Under the pieces are notes generated by a model that searched no databases, was not told the DNA's origin, and worked only from the letters and a program-made list of their open reading frames with translations. Source: Burkholderia sp. IMCC1007 (GTDB lineage: Bacteria; Pseudomonadota; Gammaproteobacteria; Burkholderiales; Burkholderiaceae). Taken from it: a DNA stretch of 64,000 bases. Below, piece by piece: positions 1 to 7,935 of the stretch. The DNA lies in the NCBI RefSeq assembly GCF_027257875.1, contig NZ_JAPVQY010000005.1, positions 151,816-215,815 on the forward strand, read 5' to 3'. Each line of letters begins with the position of its first letter. Positions within the stretch are counted from its first letter, which is position 1. The position numbers and the translations under genes are program-made.

Positions 1-116
1 GCGACTACCCGGTGATCCAGGCGATCGTGCTGCTGTTCTCGCTGGAATTCATCCTGATCAACCTGACCGTCGACGTGCTGTACGCGGTCATCAACCCGAC
101 CATCCGGTTCAAGTGA
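1..116 (+). CDS. ABC peptide transporter permease, C-terminal end only
   Basis: Only the last 37 or so codons are in the window; the reading frame begins at base 3. The peptide ends [12 protein letters not shown], preceded by a hydrophobic helix. This is the usual ending of DppB/GsiC-type permeases of the peptide/nickel transporter family, where a final membrane helix is followed by a short cytoplasmic tail with the D-x-x-x-A-x-x-NPTIR pattern. It would form the membrane channel with the permease that starts 7 bp downstream. The substrate cannot be read from this fragment, but the peptidases downstream suggest small peptides. Confidence 0.85.
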   Translation, partial: DYPVIQAIVLLFSLEFILINLTVDVLYAVINPTIRFK

Positions 117-123
117 GGCCAGC

Positions 124-1017
124 ATGAACGCGACTGTCCAGCCCGCGGCGCCGGCCGCATCGAACGCGATCCGCACGCCGTGGCGCGAATTCTGGCGCAA
201 GTTCCGCAAGCAGACCGTCGCGCTCGTCGCGGGCGGCTTCGTGCTCGCGCTCGTCGTGCTCGCGTTCGTCGGCCCGCACATCGTGCCGTTCGATCCGGAG
301 AATTATTTCGACTACGACGCGCTGAACGCGGGGCCGTCGGCCGTGCACTGGTTCGGCGTCGATTCGCTCGGCCGCGACATCTTCAGCCGGATCATCACCG
401 GCACGCGGATCTCGCTCGCGGCCGGCTTCTTCTCGGTCGCGCTCGGCGCGGTGATCGGCACGTTCTTCGGGCTGCTCGCCGGCTATTACGAAGGCTGGTG
501 GGACCGCATCACGATGCGCGTGGCCGACGTGCTGTTCGCGTTCCCGGGCATCCTGCTCGCGATCGGCGTGGTCGCGATCCTCGGCAACGGGATGGTCAAC
601 GTGATCTGCGCGGTCGCGATCTTCAGCATCCCGGCGTTCGCGCGGCTCGTGCGCGGCAACACGCTGATGCTCAAGCACATGACCTACGTCGAGGCCGCGC
701 GCAGCATCGGTGCGTCCGACTGGACGATCATCGTGCGGCACATCCTGCCGGGCACCGTGTCGTCGGTCGTCGTCTACTTCACGATGCGGATCGGCACGTC
801 GATCATCACCGCCGCGAGCCTGTCGTTCCTCGGGCTCGGCGCGCAGCCGCCGACGCCGGAGTGGGGCGCGATGCTCAACGAGGCGCGCGCGGACATGGTG
901 ACGGCGCCGCACATCGCGGTGTTCCCGAGCCTCGCGATCTTCCTGACCGTGCTCGCGTTCAACCTGCTCGGCGACGGGCTGCGCGACGCGCTCGACCCGA
1001 AGCTGGAGCGCCGTTGA
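124..1017 (+). CDS. ABC peptide transporter permease, DppC/GsiD type
   Basis: A 297-residue inner-membrane permease, the second channel subunit of a peptide/glutathione-type importer. There is one N-terminal membrane helix (about residues 31-51), a periplasmic segment with the family motif [14 protein letters not shown] (76-89), then five further helices. The cytoplasmic EAA loop that docks the ATPase starts at residue 190 ([11 protein letters not shown], then HILPG). Length is normal for DppC/GsiD. The stop codon shares one base with the next start (TGATG), so it is translationally coupled to the peptidase. Transporter plus two peptidases suggests uptake and intracellular breakdown of unusual peptides, for example D-amino acid or beta-linked ones. 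The substrate is inferred. Confidence 0.93.
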   Translation: MNATVQPAAPAASNAIRTPWREFWRKFRKQTVALVAGGFVLALVVLAFVGPHIVPFDPENYFDYDALNAGPSAVHWFGVDSLGRDIFSRIITGTRISLAAGFFSVALGAVIGTFFGLLAGYYEGWWDRITMRVADVLFAFPGILLAIGVVAILGNGMVNVICAVAIFSIPAFARLVRGNTLMLKHMTYVEAARSIGASDWTIIVRHILPGTVSSVVVYFTMRIGTSIITAASLSFLGLGAQPPTPEWGAMLNEARADMVTAPHIAVFPSLAIFLTVLAFNLLGDGLRDALDPKLERR

Positions 1018-2171
1018 TGCGGGCAGCACCGATGTGGACGGCGACGCTGCCAGCCGGGCCGCGCGGCACGATCGCCGACGTGCCGGGCGTGACGGTCGGC
1101 CATGCGACGCTCGATGCCGGCGGCGTACAGACCGGCGTCACCGTCGTGAAGCCGCATCCGGGCGACGTGTATCGCAGCAAGGTGCCGGCGGGCGCCGCCG
1201 TGATCAACGGCTTCGGCAAGAGCGTCGGGCTCGTGCAGGTCGACGAACTCGGCACGCTCGATACGCCGATCGCGCTGACCAACACGTTCGGCGTCGGCAC
1301 GATCGCGCAAGCACAGGTCCGCGCGGCCATCGCCGCGAATCCGCAGATCGGCCGCGACTGGTCGACCGTCAATCCGCTCGTGTTCGAGTGCAACGACGGG
1401 TATCTGAACGACATCCAGGCATTCGCGGTGACGGCCGCGCATTACGACGATGCGTGCCGCACCGCCGCGCGCGACTTCGCACGCGGTGCGGTGGGCGCCG
1501 GGCGCGGGATGTCGTGTTTCGACCTGAAGGGCGGGATCGGCTCGGCGTCGCGCGTGGCCGTCGCGGCCGGCCGGCCGTATACGGTCGGCGCGCTCGTGCT
1601 CGCGAATTTCGGCCGGGTGCCGATGCTCACGCTCGGCGGCGTGCCGGTCGGGCGCATCGTCGCGCAACGACGGGCAGCGGCGGTCACGCATGCTGCGCCG
1701 CCCGAGCAAGGCTCGATCATCCTGTTGCTCGCGACCGATGCGCCGCTCGATGCGCGGCAGTTGTCGCGGCTCGCACGCCGCGCGGGGGCGGGGCTGGCCC
1801 GCACGGGTTCCGTGTATGGGCATGGCAGCGGCGACATCGCGCTCGCCTTCTCGACCGCCTACACGATCGCGCACGATGCATCGACGATCGCGCTGCCGGC
1901 CCTCGTCGCCGATGCTGCGCTCGATCCGCTGTTCATGGCCGCGGCCGAAAGCGTCGAGCACGCGATCGCCGACGCGCTGCTGCAGGCCGTGACCGTCGCC
2001 GGGCGCGACGGCCACGTGCGGCAAGCGTTGCGCGACGCGGTGCCCGATCTCGATCGCCTGTTCGACGAAAACAACGAAAACAACGAAAACAACGAAAACA
2101 ACGAAAACAACGAAAGCAACGAAAGCAACGAAAGCAACGAAAGCAACGAAGGACGTTCGACCCAGTCATGA
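1017..2171 (+). CDS. P1 family peptidase (DmpA/BapA-like aminopeptidase) with low-complexity tail
   Basis: A 384-residue protein of the DmpA/BapA family (peptidase S58), N-terminal nucleophile hydrolases that remove N-terminal L-, D- or beta-amino acids. The start ATG overlaps the permease stop. Family features seen: IADVPGVTVGHAT near the N-terminus, NTFGVGT, ECNDGYLND, and the self-cleavage site Gly232-Ser233 in QGSIILLLATDAPL, where Ser233 would become the nucleophile of the beta chain after autoproteolysis. The active protein should therefore be two chains. The last 30 or so residues are an odd Asn-Glu-rich tail (ENN x5 then ESN x4) encoded by a 9-bp tandem repeat. I know of no such tail in the family, and it runs straight into the next start codon. 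The stop overlaps dppA by ATGA. Confidence 0.9.
   Translation: MRAAPMWTATLPAGPRGTIADVPGVTVGHATLDAGGVQTGVTVVKPHPGDVYRSKVPAGAAVINGFGKSVGLVQVDELGTLDTPIALTNTFGVGTIAQAQVRAAIAANPQIGRDWSTVNPLVFECNDGYLNDIQAFAVTAAHYDDACRTAARDFARGAVGAGRGMSCFDLKGGIGSASRVAVAAGRPYTVGALVLANFGRVPMLTLGGVPVGRIVAQRRAAAVTHAAPPEQGSIILLLATDAPLDARQLSRLARRAGAGLARTGSVYGHGSGDIALAFSTAYTIAHDASTIALPALVADAALDPLFMAAAESVEHAIADALLQAVTVAGRDGHVRQALRDAVPDLDRLFDENNENNENNENNENNESNESNESNESNEGRSTQS
2067..2150 (+). repeat. 9-bp in-frame tandem repeat in the 3' end of the peptidase gene
   Basis: Five copies of GAAAACAAC are followed by four copies of GAAAGCAAC and a final GAA. Because the unit is three codons, gain or loss of copies changes only the length of the Asn/Glu/Ser tail and leaves the downstream ATGA overlap intact. 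The AT-rich, A-loaded stretch sits just upstream of the dppA start. Confidence 0.95.
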
Positions 2172-2995
2172 AGATCCTGATCTCGACCGATATCGAAGGC
2201 GTCGCCGGCGTGTTCGCCGCCGAGCAGACGCGTGCCGGCAACCCGGAATACGAACGCGCACGGCGCTGGATGACCGCCGAGGCGAACGCGGCGATCGAAG
2301 GCGCATTCGCGGGCGGCGCGCAGGCGGTGTGGGTCAACGACTCGCACGGCGGCTTCCGCAACCTGCTGCCCGACGGGCTCGATGCCCGCGCGCGCGTCGT
2401 GCTCGGCAAGCCGCGCCCGCTCGGGATGATGGCCGGCCTCGAACAGCAGCCGGACCTCGTATTCATGATCGGCTTTCACGCGAAATCGCAGACGCGCGGC
2501 GTGCTCGCGCATACGATCAACAATTTCGCGTTCACGCAGGTGTGGCTGAACGGCGTCGAGCTCGGCGAAGCCGGGCTTTACGGCGCGCTGGCCCGCGAAT
2601 ACGGTGCGCACGTCGCGCTGGCGTCGGGTGACGACGTGTTCGCCGAGGAAACGCAGCCGCTGTTTCCCGACGCACGTTTCGAGACGGTCAAGACGGCCGG
2701 CGGCGCATCGAGCGGCGATACGCTCACGCCGGCCGCGTCGTGCGTACGGATCGCCACCGCCGCACGCGAAACGGTCGCGCACGCGCTGTCGGCCGGCCGT
2801 CGTGCCGGCCCGCATCGACCCGCTCCGGCCGCATGCACGCTGCGCGTGCAGACGGCCGCGCTCGCCGATCTGTTCTGCGTGCTGCCGACGATCGAACGGA
2901 TCGATGCGGTAACGTTGCGCTTCGACGGGCCTTCGGTCGAACATGTGGTGCGCACGCTGAACAGCCTGTCGGCGATGTCGTTCATGTTGCGGTAA
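2168..2995 (+). CDS. dppA: D-aminopeptidase DppA (M55 family)
   Basis: A 275-residue zinc D-aminopeptidase of the DppA/M55 family, which in Bacillus releases D-Ala from D-Ala-D-Ala and related peptides and assembles as a decamer. Metal ligands are recognisable: Asp8 and Glu10 in STDIEG, His60 in NDSHGG, His104 in GFHAKS, and a Glu in ELGEAG (131 or 134). The ATG lies in an ATGA overlap with the peptidase stop, so the last genes of the operon are tightly coupled. Together with the permeases this looks like a route for salvaging D-amino-acid peptides, perhaps cell-wall fragments. That role is inferred. Confidence 0.93.
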   Translation: MKILISTDIEGVAGVFAAEQTRAGNPEYERARRWMTAEANAAIEGAFAGGAQAVWVNDSHGGFRNLLPDGLDARARVVLGKPRPLGMMAGLEQQPDLVFMIGFHAKSQTRGVLAHTINNFAFTQVWLNGVELGEAGLYGALAREYGAHVALASGDDVFAEETQPLFPDARFETVKTAGGASSGDTLTPAASCVRIATAARETVAHALSAGRRAGPHRPAPAACTLRVQTAALADLFCVLPTIERIDAVTLRFDGPSVEHVVRTLNSLSAMSFMLR

Positions 2996-3143
2996 CGCGT
3001 GTTTTCGCTCCGATGAAGTCGCTATCCGGCCGATTCGGCCGTCGGGTCGCGCGGCCATCCGGCTGCGCAAGCGCGGAGCGGATCGTAGACCGGTCGAAGG
3101 TGACCCGCCTTCGATATCGGATATTCATGATGGAATTCGGGCC

Positions 3144-3923
3144 TTGAGAAATACGCTGTTAGATCCCTTCGAACACATTCCGCGTAGCGTGGTCGTGACC
3201 GCCAACGACTACGCGGCCGGTACGACGTTTCCGGAGCACGCGCACGGGCGCGGACAGTTCGCGTTCGTATCGCGCGGCACGCTCAGCGTGTCGACGCCGC
3301 ACGGCCGCTGGCTGGTGCCGCCGCAGCGCGCGTGCTGGGTGCCGGCCGGCGTGCGACACGAAGCCGCGATGACGGCCACGGTTACGCTGTTCAGCACCTT
3401 CGTGACCGACGACGCGGCCCGCGCGGCGGGCCTGCCGGACGAGTGCGGCGTGTACGGCGTGTCGCCGCTGTTGCGGCAACTGATCGACGATGCGGTTGAG
3501 CTGCCCGCGATGTACGACGTCGACGGTCGCGCGGGCAAGCTGATGGCGCTGCTGCTCGCGGAGATCGCGACGATGCCGCGGCTGTCGCTGCACGCGCCGC
3601 TGCCGACCGACGCGCGCCTCGCGAAGATCTGCCGGCACCTGTTCGCGTCGCCGTCGATCGCGGCCGATCTCGACAAGGTAGCGACCGATGCGGGCGTGAG
3701 TCGGCGTACCTTCACGCGGCTGTTTCGTGCACAGACGGGCGTGAGTTTCGCCGCGTGGCGTCAGCAGGTCTGCATGCTGGCGGCGATTGCGCGACTGAGC
3801 GACGGGCAGCCGGTGACGCGGGTGGCGCTGGATCTCGGATACGCGAGCGCGAGCGCGTTTACGTCCGCGTTCCGGCGCATCCTGGGCGACACGCCGAGCC
3901 GGTATCTGGAGATTCGCCGGTAG
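3144..3923 (+). CDS. AraC-family transcriptional regulator
   Basis: A 259-residue regulator with an N-terminal cupin-like sensing domain (PEHAHGRGQF around residue 26, then WLVPPQRACWVPAGVRHE) and a C-terminal AraC DNA-binding domain (about 165-258). The second helix-turn-helix ends in the typical VALDLGYASASAFTSAFRR and ILGDTPSRY. The best start is a TTG, because no in-frame ATG precedes the cupin sequence. It sits 148 bp after dppA in the same direction and may be transcribed separately. The effector and targets cannot be read from sequence. Regulators of this layout often control a neighbouring efflux or catabolic gene. Confidence 0.85.
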   Translation: MRNTLLDPFEHIPRSVVVTANDYAAGTTFPEHAHGRGQFAFVSRGTLSVSTPHGRWLVPPQRACWVPAGVRHEAAMTATVTLFSTFVTDDAARAAGLPDECGVYGVSPLLRQLIDDAVELPAMYDVDGRAGKLMALLLAEIATMPRLSLHAPLPTDARLAKICRHLFASPSIAADLDKVATDAGVSRRTFTRLFRAQTGVSFAAWRQQVCMLAAIARLSDGQPVTRVALDLGYASASAFTSAFRRILGDTPSRYLEIRR

Positions 3924-4151
3924 GCGGAGCGGTGGCGGTGGCGGCAGCGGCGGCGTTTTTCCGCGCGCGAACAAAACGCGCCTGCCGGATTCGGTCAGAC
4001 GCGCCTGAAGGCACTCGGTCAGAAAAATGCGCGAACGGCGCCTGCGACCCGGCATGCTGCAAAGCAGCATCGAACGATGCCGTCGTACAACGAAAAACCG
4101 CCGCGTGATGCGATGCCGGTCGGTATCGCGCCACGTGGCGGTTCCGGGCAC

Positions 4152-4169
4152 AGCCGGCCTGCGCCGGCT
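4152..4169 (-). terminator. Hairpin downstream of pcaG
   Basis: A perfect 7-bp stem (AGCCGGC/GCCGGCT) with a 4-base loop lies about 35 bp past the pcaG stop. No U-tract follows on the minus strand, so termination here is a guess from position. A second perfect 7-bp hairpin (ATGCTGC-AAA-GCAGCAT) lies at 4054-4070 between the convergent AraC and pcaG genes. Confidence 0.35.
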
Positions 4170-4205
4170 CATGCCGCTTCGTGCCCGTTCGTGCCGTTCA
4201 GTGGG

Positions 4206-4799
4206 TCAAACGTCGAAGAACACGGTTTCTTCAGGACCCTGCATGCGGATATCGAAGCGATACACGACGGGGCGGCCCGGCTGCGCATCGCGCTTCGCGA
4301 CGAGCGTCGCGCGGCGCTCGGCCGGCACCTCGTTCAGCACCGGATCGGCCGCGTTCGCCGCGGCTTCGTCGTCGAAATACACGCGGGTGAACGCATGCGT
4401 CAGGATCCCGCGCATCATCACGGTCACGTTGATGTGCGGTGCTTCGTCCGCGGCGATGCGGCCCGGCTTCACCGTCTGCACGACGAAGCGCTGCTGCGGA
4501 TCGGTGCCCGTGCCGACGCGCGCGAAGCCCGTGAAGCCGGACTTCGCGATGTCGTCGCGCGATGCCGGGTAGCGGCCCGCGCTGTCCACCTGCGTGAATT
4601 CCAGCACGGCGTCGCCGACGATGTTGCCGTCGCCGTCGAACACCTGGCCGATCAGCAGCACGTGTTCACCTTCGGCGTGCGGTGCGGCGATCGCCGGCGT
4701 GAACAGGCTCTTCAGGTCGTAACCGTATTGTTCCGGACACAGGCCGTATGCGAAGTACGGGCCGACCGTCTGCGAAGGGGTTTGCTTCAGCGTCGTCAT
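4206..4799 (-). CDS. pcaG: Protocatechuate 3,4-dioxygenase alpha subunit
   Basis: A 197-residue alpha subunit of the iron(III) intradiol ring-cleaving dioxygenase that opens protocatechuate to 3-carboxy-cis,cis-muconate, the entry step of the beta-ketoadipate pathway. The N-terminus carries the family pattern QTPSQTVGPYFAYGL. The body keeps the intradiol fold motifs (VLEFTQVDSAGRYP, FARVGT, PHINVTVMMRGIL, TRVYF) but lacks the iron ligands, as expected for the alpha chain. It follows pcaH by only 3 bp, as one transcription unit. The cytoplasmic enzyme is an (alpha-beta)n oligomer. Confidence 0.97.
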   Translation of the reverse strand: MTTLKQTPSQTVGPYFAYGLCPEQYGYDLKSLFTPAIAAPHAEGEHVLLIGQVFDGDGNIVGDAVLEFTQVDSAGRYPASRDDIAKSGFTGFARVGTGTDPQQRFVVQTVKPGRIAADEAPHINVTVMMRGILTHAFTRVYFDDEAAANAADPVLNEVPAERRATLVAKRDAQPGRPVVYRFDIRMQGPEETVFFDV

Positions 4800-4802
4800 G
4801 GT

Positions 4803-5510
4803 TCAGCGCTCCATCGGGGTGGCGTCGCGGCCGCGCAGCACGATGTCGAATTCGTAGCCGAGCGCATAGCCTTCTTCGGTGATGTCCATCGAGAAGCGCG
4901 AGATCAGGCGATCGCGCGCGGCCTCGGGCGTGCCCTGGAAGATCGGGTCGTACGCGAGCAGCGGATCGCCGGGGAAGTACATCTGCGTGACGAGGCGCGA
5001 GCCGAAGTAGTCGCCGAACAGCGAGAAGTGAATGTGATTCGGGCGCCACGCGTTCGGATGGTTGCCCCACGGATACGCGCCGGGCTTGATCGTCAGGAAG
5101 CGGTAGCGGCCTTCGTCGTCGGTCAGGCAGCGGCCTGCGCCGAGGAAGTTCGGGTCGAGCGGCGCGTCGTGCTGGTCGACCTTGTGCACGTAGCGGCCGG
5201 CCGCATTCGCCTGCCATACCTCGACGAGCGTGTTGCGCACCGGCTTGCCGCCTTCGTCGAGCACGCGGCCCGTGACGACGATGCGCTCGCCGAGCGGCTC
5301 GCCGTTCTTCACGGCGTTCTTCGTCAGGTCGTGGTCGAGCGCGCCCAGATCTTCGGCACCGTAGACGGGTGCGTACTGGTCGCGCAGCTTTTCCTTCAGC
5401 GGGATCATCGGGCGCGTCGGGCCGCGCTTCACCGACGAACGGTATTCGGGGTGGACATACGCGGGATGCGACGGCCAGTCGCGCGGCGTGAGGATCTTAG
5501 GGGAATCCAT
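4803..5510 (-). CDS. pcaH: Protocatechuate 3,4-dioxygenase beta subunit
   Basis: A 235-residue catalytic subunit. The four iron ligands are present at Tyr107 (AAGRYVHK), Tyr146 (GAYPWGNH), His159 and His161 (RPNHIHF). This is the Tyr/Tyr/His/His set of intradiol dioxygenases, each one residue earlier than in the Pseudomonas putida chain. It starts at an ATG with a strong AGGAGA ribosome site 8 bp upstream on the minus strand. The promoter region to its right contains a palindromic operator also found at pcaQ, so PcaQ activation in response to protocatechuate or its ring-cleavage product is expected. Confidence 0.97.
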   Translation of the reverse strand: MDSPKILTPRDWPSHPAYVHPEYRSSVKRGPTRPMIPLKEKLRDQYAPVYGAEDLGALDHDLTKNAVKNGEPLGERIVVTGRVLDEGGKPVRNTLVEVWQANAAGRYVHKVDQHDAPLDPNFLGAGRCLTDDEGRYRFLTIKPGAYPWGNHPNAWRPNHIHFSLFGDYFGSRLVTQMYFPGDPLLAYDPIFQGTPEAARDRLISRFSMDITEEGYALGYEFDIVLRGRDATPMER

Positions 5511-5560
5511 CGGGCGTCTCCTGATAGGTATCTCGAAGTGGATGACGCCACTTTAACCAA

Positions 5561-5617
5561 TCCGGAAAGTTATGCAAAATGACCTTTTTTAGCGAATCGC
5601 ATAACCGTTCGTTATGC
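5561..5617. promoter_or_regulatory. PcaQ-type operator, copy 1 (pcaHG side)
   Basis: A block beginning CCGGAAAGTTATGCAAAATG and ending with the perfect inverted repeat GCATAAC-N5-GTTATGC (5599-5617). The half-site GTTATGC also occurs once more at 5569-5575, 30 bp before the palindrome. Three matching half-sites suit a LysR-type regulator, which binds a strong recognition site and a weaker activation site. It lies 51-107 bp upstream of pcaH. A near-identical block with the same internal spacing lies at 5902-5957. Confidence 0.75.
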
Positions 5618-5901
5618 TCGGCCGCGCCAATGAAAATCCGCCGGACACGTTGCCTGTCCGGCGGAAAAAGCGATCGGGCTTCGCGTCGTCGGTGACGACT
5701 CCGTGCACGGCCCTCCAGCCAGCCCGTCGCTGTTTTTTTGATATGTCGTTGTTGTTATTCAGTCTCCCCGGGCGTGCCCGCGTTGCATCGTTACCGGCAG
5801 CAGCGGGGACGGCGTTGCTGATCGCGAAGCGGGTGTGGGAGCCGACCGGCTTCCACGCATTGCGGCGCCCCGCGTGACGTAGCGCCGAATGCTTGGGACT
5901 C
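5618..5901. other. Intervening 284 bp between twin operators
   Basis: No convincing gene is seen here. The one notable element is a perfect 11-bp hairpin, TCCGCCGGACA-N7-TGTCCGGCGGA (5637-5665), flanked by A-runs so that on the minus strand it is followed by TTTTC, terminator-like. A possible 87-codon plus-strand frame (5614-5877) has no ribosome site and no recognisable domain, and I do not call it a gene. Confidence 0.5.
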
Positions 5902-5957
5902 TCCGGAAAGTTATGCAAAATGGCATTCCATCGACCTCCGCATAACCGCTCGTTATG
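5902..5957. promoter_or_regulatory. PcaQ-type operator, copy 2 (overlaps the pcaQ start codon)
   Basis: Second copy of the 57-bp block: CCGGAAAGTTATGCAAAATG, then GCATAAC-N5-GTTATG, with the same 30-bp distance between the upstream half-site (5910) and the palindrome (5940). The final ATG of the palindrome is the pcaQ start codon itself. An in-frame TAA at 5943 excludes any earlier start, so bound PcaQ would cover its own translation start region. This fits negative autoregulation. Confidence 0.75.
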
Positions 5958-6941
5958 AATAACCGTATCGCCGACGGCCGCGTCAAATTCCGGCACCTGC
6001 AGTGCTTTCTCGCGGTCGCGCAGCTGGGCGGCGTGCAGAAGGCGGCCGAAAGCCTGTCGATCACGCAGCCGGCCGTGTCGAAGACGATTGCCGAGCTCGA
6101 ATCGATTCTCGGCGTGAAGCTGTTCGAGCGCGGGCGGCACGGCGCGCAGCCGACCCGCGAAGCGCAACTGTTCATGCCGCATGCGAACGCGTGCGTGCTG
6201 GCGCTGCGGCAGGGCGTCGGCTTGCTGTCGCGCGAGGGCGGGGCTGCCGCGGCAACGCTGGAAATCGGCATGCTGCCGACCGTTGCCGCGTCGCTCGCGC
6301 CCGCGCTGATGAAGGCACTGGCCGCGCGCTGGCCGCGCGTCGTCGTGCGGATCGCGACGGCCGCGAATGCCGAGCTGCTGGAGCGCCTGAAGGCGGGCGC
6401 GCTCGAATGCGCGATCGGGCGCCTGTCGGAACCGGAGCGGATGATCGGGCTCGCGTTCGAGCAGTTGTACAACGAGCCGCTCGTCGCGGTCGTGCGCGCC
6501 GGGCATCCGCTGCTGGCCAGCGCCGCACCGGCCGCCGAACTCGCGCGCTATCCGGTCGTGCTGCCGCCGTTCGGTACGTTGATCCGGCAGTCGGCCGAAC
6601 AACTGCTCGGCGCATGCGGCGCGCCGCCGCTGGATTCGTTCATCGAGGTGCTGTCGGTGTCGGTCGCCCGTGCGCTCGCGCTCGAGAACGATGCGGTCTG
6701 GTTCGTGCCGCTCTATGCGGCGGAGTACGACCTGTCGGCCGGCGCGCTCGCGCGTCTCGCGCTGCCGGCCGCGGGTACCGACGAACCGGTCGGCCTCGTG
6801 CTGCGCACCGATGCGCAGCCGTCGCCGGTCGCGCGGACGCTGATCGACGCCGTGCGTGAAATCGCGCGGGCGCGGTTCGGCGATGGGCGCGCGCCTCGCG
6901 CGCCGCGCGGTGCGCGCAAGCCGGCTCGCCGCGCGCGGTGA
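5955..6941 (+). CDS. pcaQ: LysR-type regulator PcaQ
   Basis: A 328-residue LysR-family activator of protocatechuate genes. The N-terminal helix-turn-helix spans about residues 12-70 (VKFRHLQCFLAVAQLGGVQ, then ITQPAVSKTIAELE), followed by the effector-binding domain (ISMLPTVAAS-like region, then PVVLPPFGTLIRQSAEQ). Local similarity to known PcaQ and divergence from pcaHG support the name. The Ala/Arg-rich last 25 residues are unusual but common in high-GC proteins. It has no ribosome site because the operator palindrome occupies that place, so translation may be weak or leaderless. Confidence 0.92.
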   Translation: MNNRIADGRVKFRHLQCFLAVAQLGGVQKAAESLSITQPAVSKTIAELESILGVKLFERGRHGAQPTREAQLFMPHANACVLALRQGVGLLSREGGAAAATLEIGMLPTVAASLAPALMKALAARWPRVVVRIATAANAELLERLKAGALECAIGRLSEPERMIGLAFEQLYNEPLVAVVRAGHPLLASAAPAAELARYPVVLPPFGTLIRQSAEQLLGACGAPPLDSFIEVLSVSVARALALENDAVWFVPLYAAEYDLSAGALARLALPAAGTDEPVGLVLRTDAQPSPVARTLIDAVREIARARFGDGRAPRAPRGARKPARRAR

Positions 6942-7046
6942 GACGCGGCGATGCCCGGCGCAAGGGCGGCGCGTTACGCGTCAGCCGGCAGCATTCCGCC
7001 CACGGTGTTTCGCTGGCCATTCGGTCAGTAGCGGGCTGCGTCGTGC

Positions 7047-7075
7047 TTGGCATATCGTATCGTTTTTGGTACGAT
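7047..7075 (+). promoter_or_regulatory. Promoter and dyad operator of the toxin-antitoxin pair
   Basis: TTGGCA (-35) and TACGAT (-10) with a 17-bp spacer lie 14 bp before the toxin start. Within it, ATCGTA-N10-TACGAT forms an inverted repeat whose right arm is the -10 box itself. Such placement is expected for autorepression by the antitoxin or the toxin-antitoxin complex. Confidence 0.7.
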
Positions 7076-7088
7076 TCCTGGCAAGACG

Positions 7089-7448
7089 ATGACGAGACAG
7101 CAGATTCAGGTCACGCTCGGCGTGCGCTTCTTTCGCACGGCCTGTGGCAACGAGCCGGTGCGTGACTGGCTCAAGCGGCTCGGGCACATCGAGCGAAGGG
7201 TGATCGGCGAAGAGATCAAGACCGTTCAACTGGGCTGGCCGCTCGGCATGCCGCTGGTGCGGAAAATGGCGAGGAATCTCTGGGAGATCCGCGTGACGTT
7301 GCCGCAACGAAGCGCGCGCGTGCTGTTCACGGTCGTCGGCGACACGATGGTCCTGCTGCACGCGTTCTTCAAGCAGTCGCAGGCGACGCCGTCCGACGAT
7401 CTCGACGTGACCGTCGCCCGGCTGAAAGCGCTGACGCGCGCCATCTGA
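7089..7448 (+). CDS. higB: RelE/HigB-like toxin (phage Gp49/DUF891 type)
   Basis: A 119-residue basic protein of the RelE/ParE superfamily, DUF891-like branch: VRDWLKRLG, LVRKMARNLWEIRVTLP, ARVLFTVVGDTMVLLHAFFKQSQ and the C-terminal LKALTRAI. These toxins are ribosome-dependent mRNA endonucleases. The ATG was chosen because it follows the promoter at 7047-7075 directly; earlier in-frame starts lie within the promoter. The toxin-first order and the 68-bp gap to the XRE antitoxin match HigBA-type modules. Confidence 0.85.
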   Translation: MTRQQIQVTLGVRFFRTACGNEPVRDWLKRLGHIERRVIGEEIKTVQLGWPLGMPLVRKMARNLWEIRVTLPQRSARVLFTVVGDTMVLLHAFFKQSQATPSDDLDVTVARLKALTRAI

Positions 7449-7516
7449 ATTCACGGCTTGTGCCGGCGCGTACCGTCGCCGCGGTCAGCCGGCAACGCGA
7501 TGCATTGGAGTACCTC

Positions 7517-7813
7517 ATGACGACCACGAACCATCCGCACATCGGCAGCGATTTCGATACCTTCCTCGACGAGGACGGCCATCTCGAAGCCGCCACCGCC
7601 ACCGCGATCAAGCGCGTGATCGCGTGGCAGATCGCGCAGGAAATGAAGGCGCAGCACATCACGAAAACGGCGATGGCCGCGCGAATGAAAACCAGCCGCG
7701 CCGCGCTCAACCGGCTGCTCGACGAAACCGATACGAGTCTCACGCTCGCAACGCTCGCGAGCGCGGCCACCGCACTCGGCAAGCGGCTCAGCTTCGAGCT
7801 GGTGCCGGCGTGA
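7517..7813 (+). CDS. higA: XRE-family antitoxin (HigA-like)
   Basis: A 98-residue antitoxin with an N-terminal acidic segment (FDTFLDEDGHLEAATATAIKR), likely the toxin-binding part, and a C-terminal helix-turn-helix (KTAMAARMKTSRAALNRLLD, then LTLATLASAATALGKRLSFEL). The ATG has GGAG 6 bp upstream. An upstream in-frame start would add about 19 residues without a ribosome site. It neutralises the upstream toxin and probably represses the shared promoter through the dyad at 7052-7075. Confidence 0.85.
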   Translation: MTTTNHPHIGSDFDTFLDEDGHLEAATATAIKRVIAWQIAQEMKAQHITKTAMAARMKTSRAALNRLLDETDTSLTLATLASAATALGKRLSFELVPA

Positions 7814-7935
7814 CGCACGTCACGCGGCCGGCGAGCCGCCGCGCAACTGGCGGGCGATGAACGCGCGAGCGGTCGACCGGCGCGTCGCAGCGATCGCACG
7901 CGCGATGATCGTCACCGCACGGGGCACCGGCGCCG

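Noticed and set aside
180-1016. Upstream extension of the P1 peptidase frame to base 180
   Set aside because: That part is Arg-rich and out of frame with the clear permease gene; conservation starts at 1017.
5614-5877. 87-residue frame between the two pca operators
   Set aside because: No ribosome site, no similarity, starts within the operator region.
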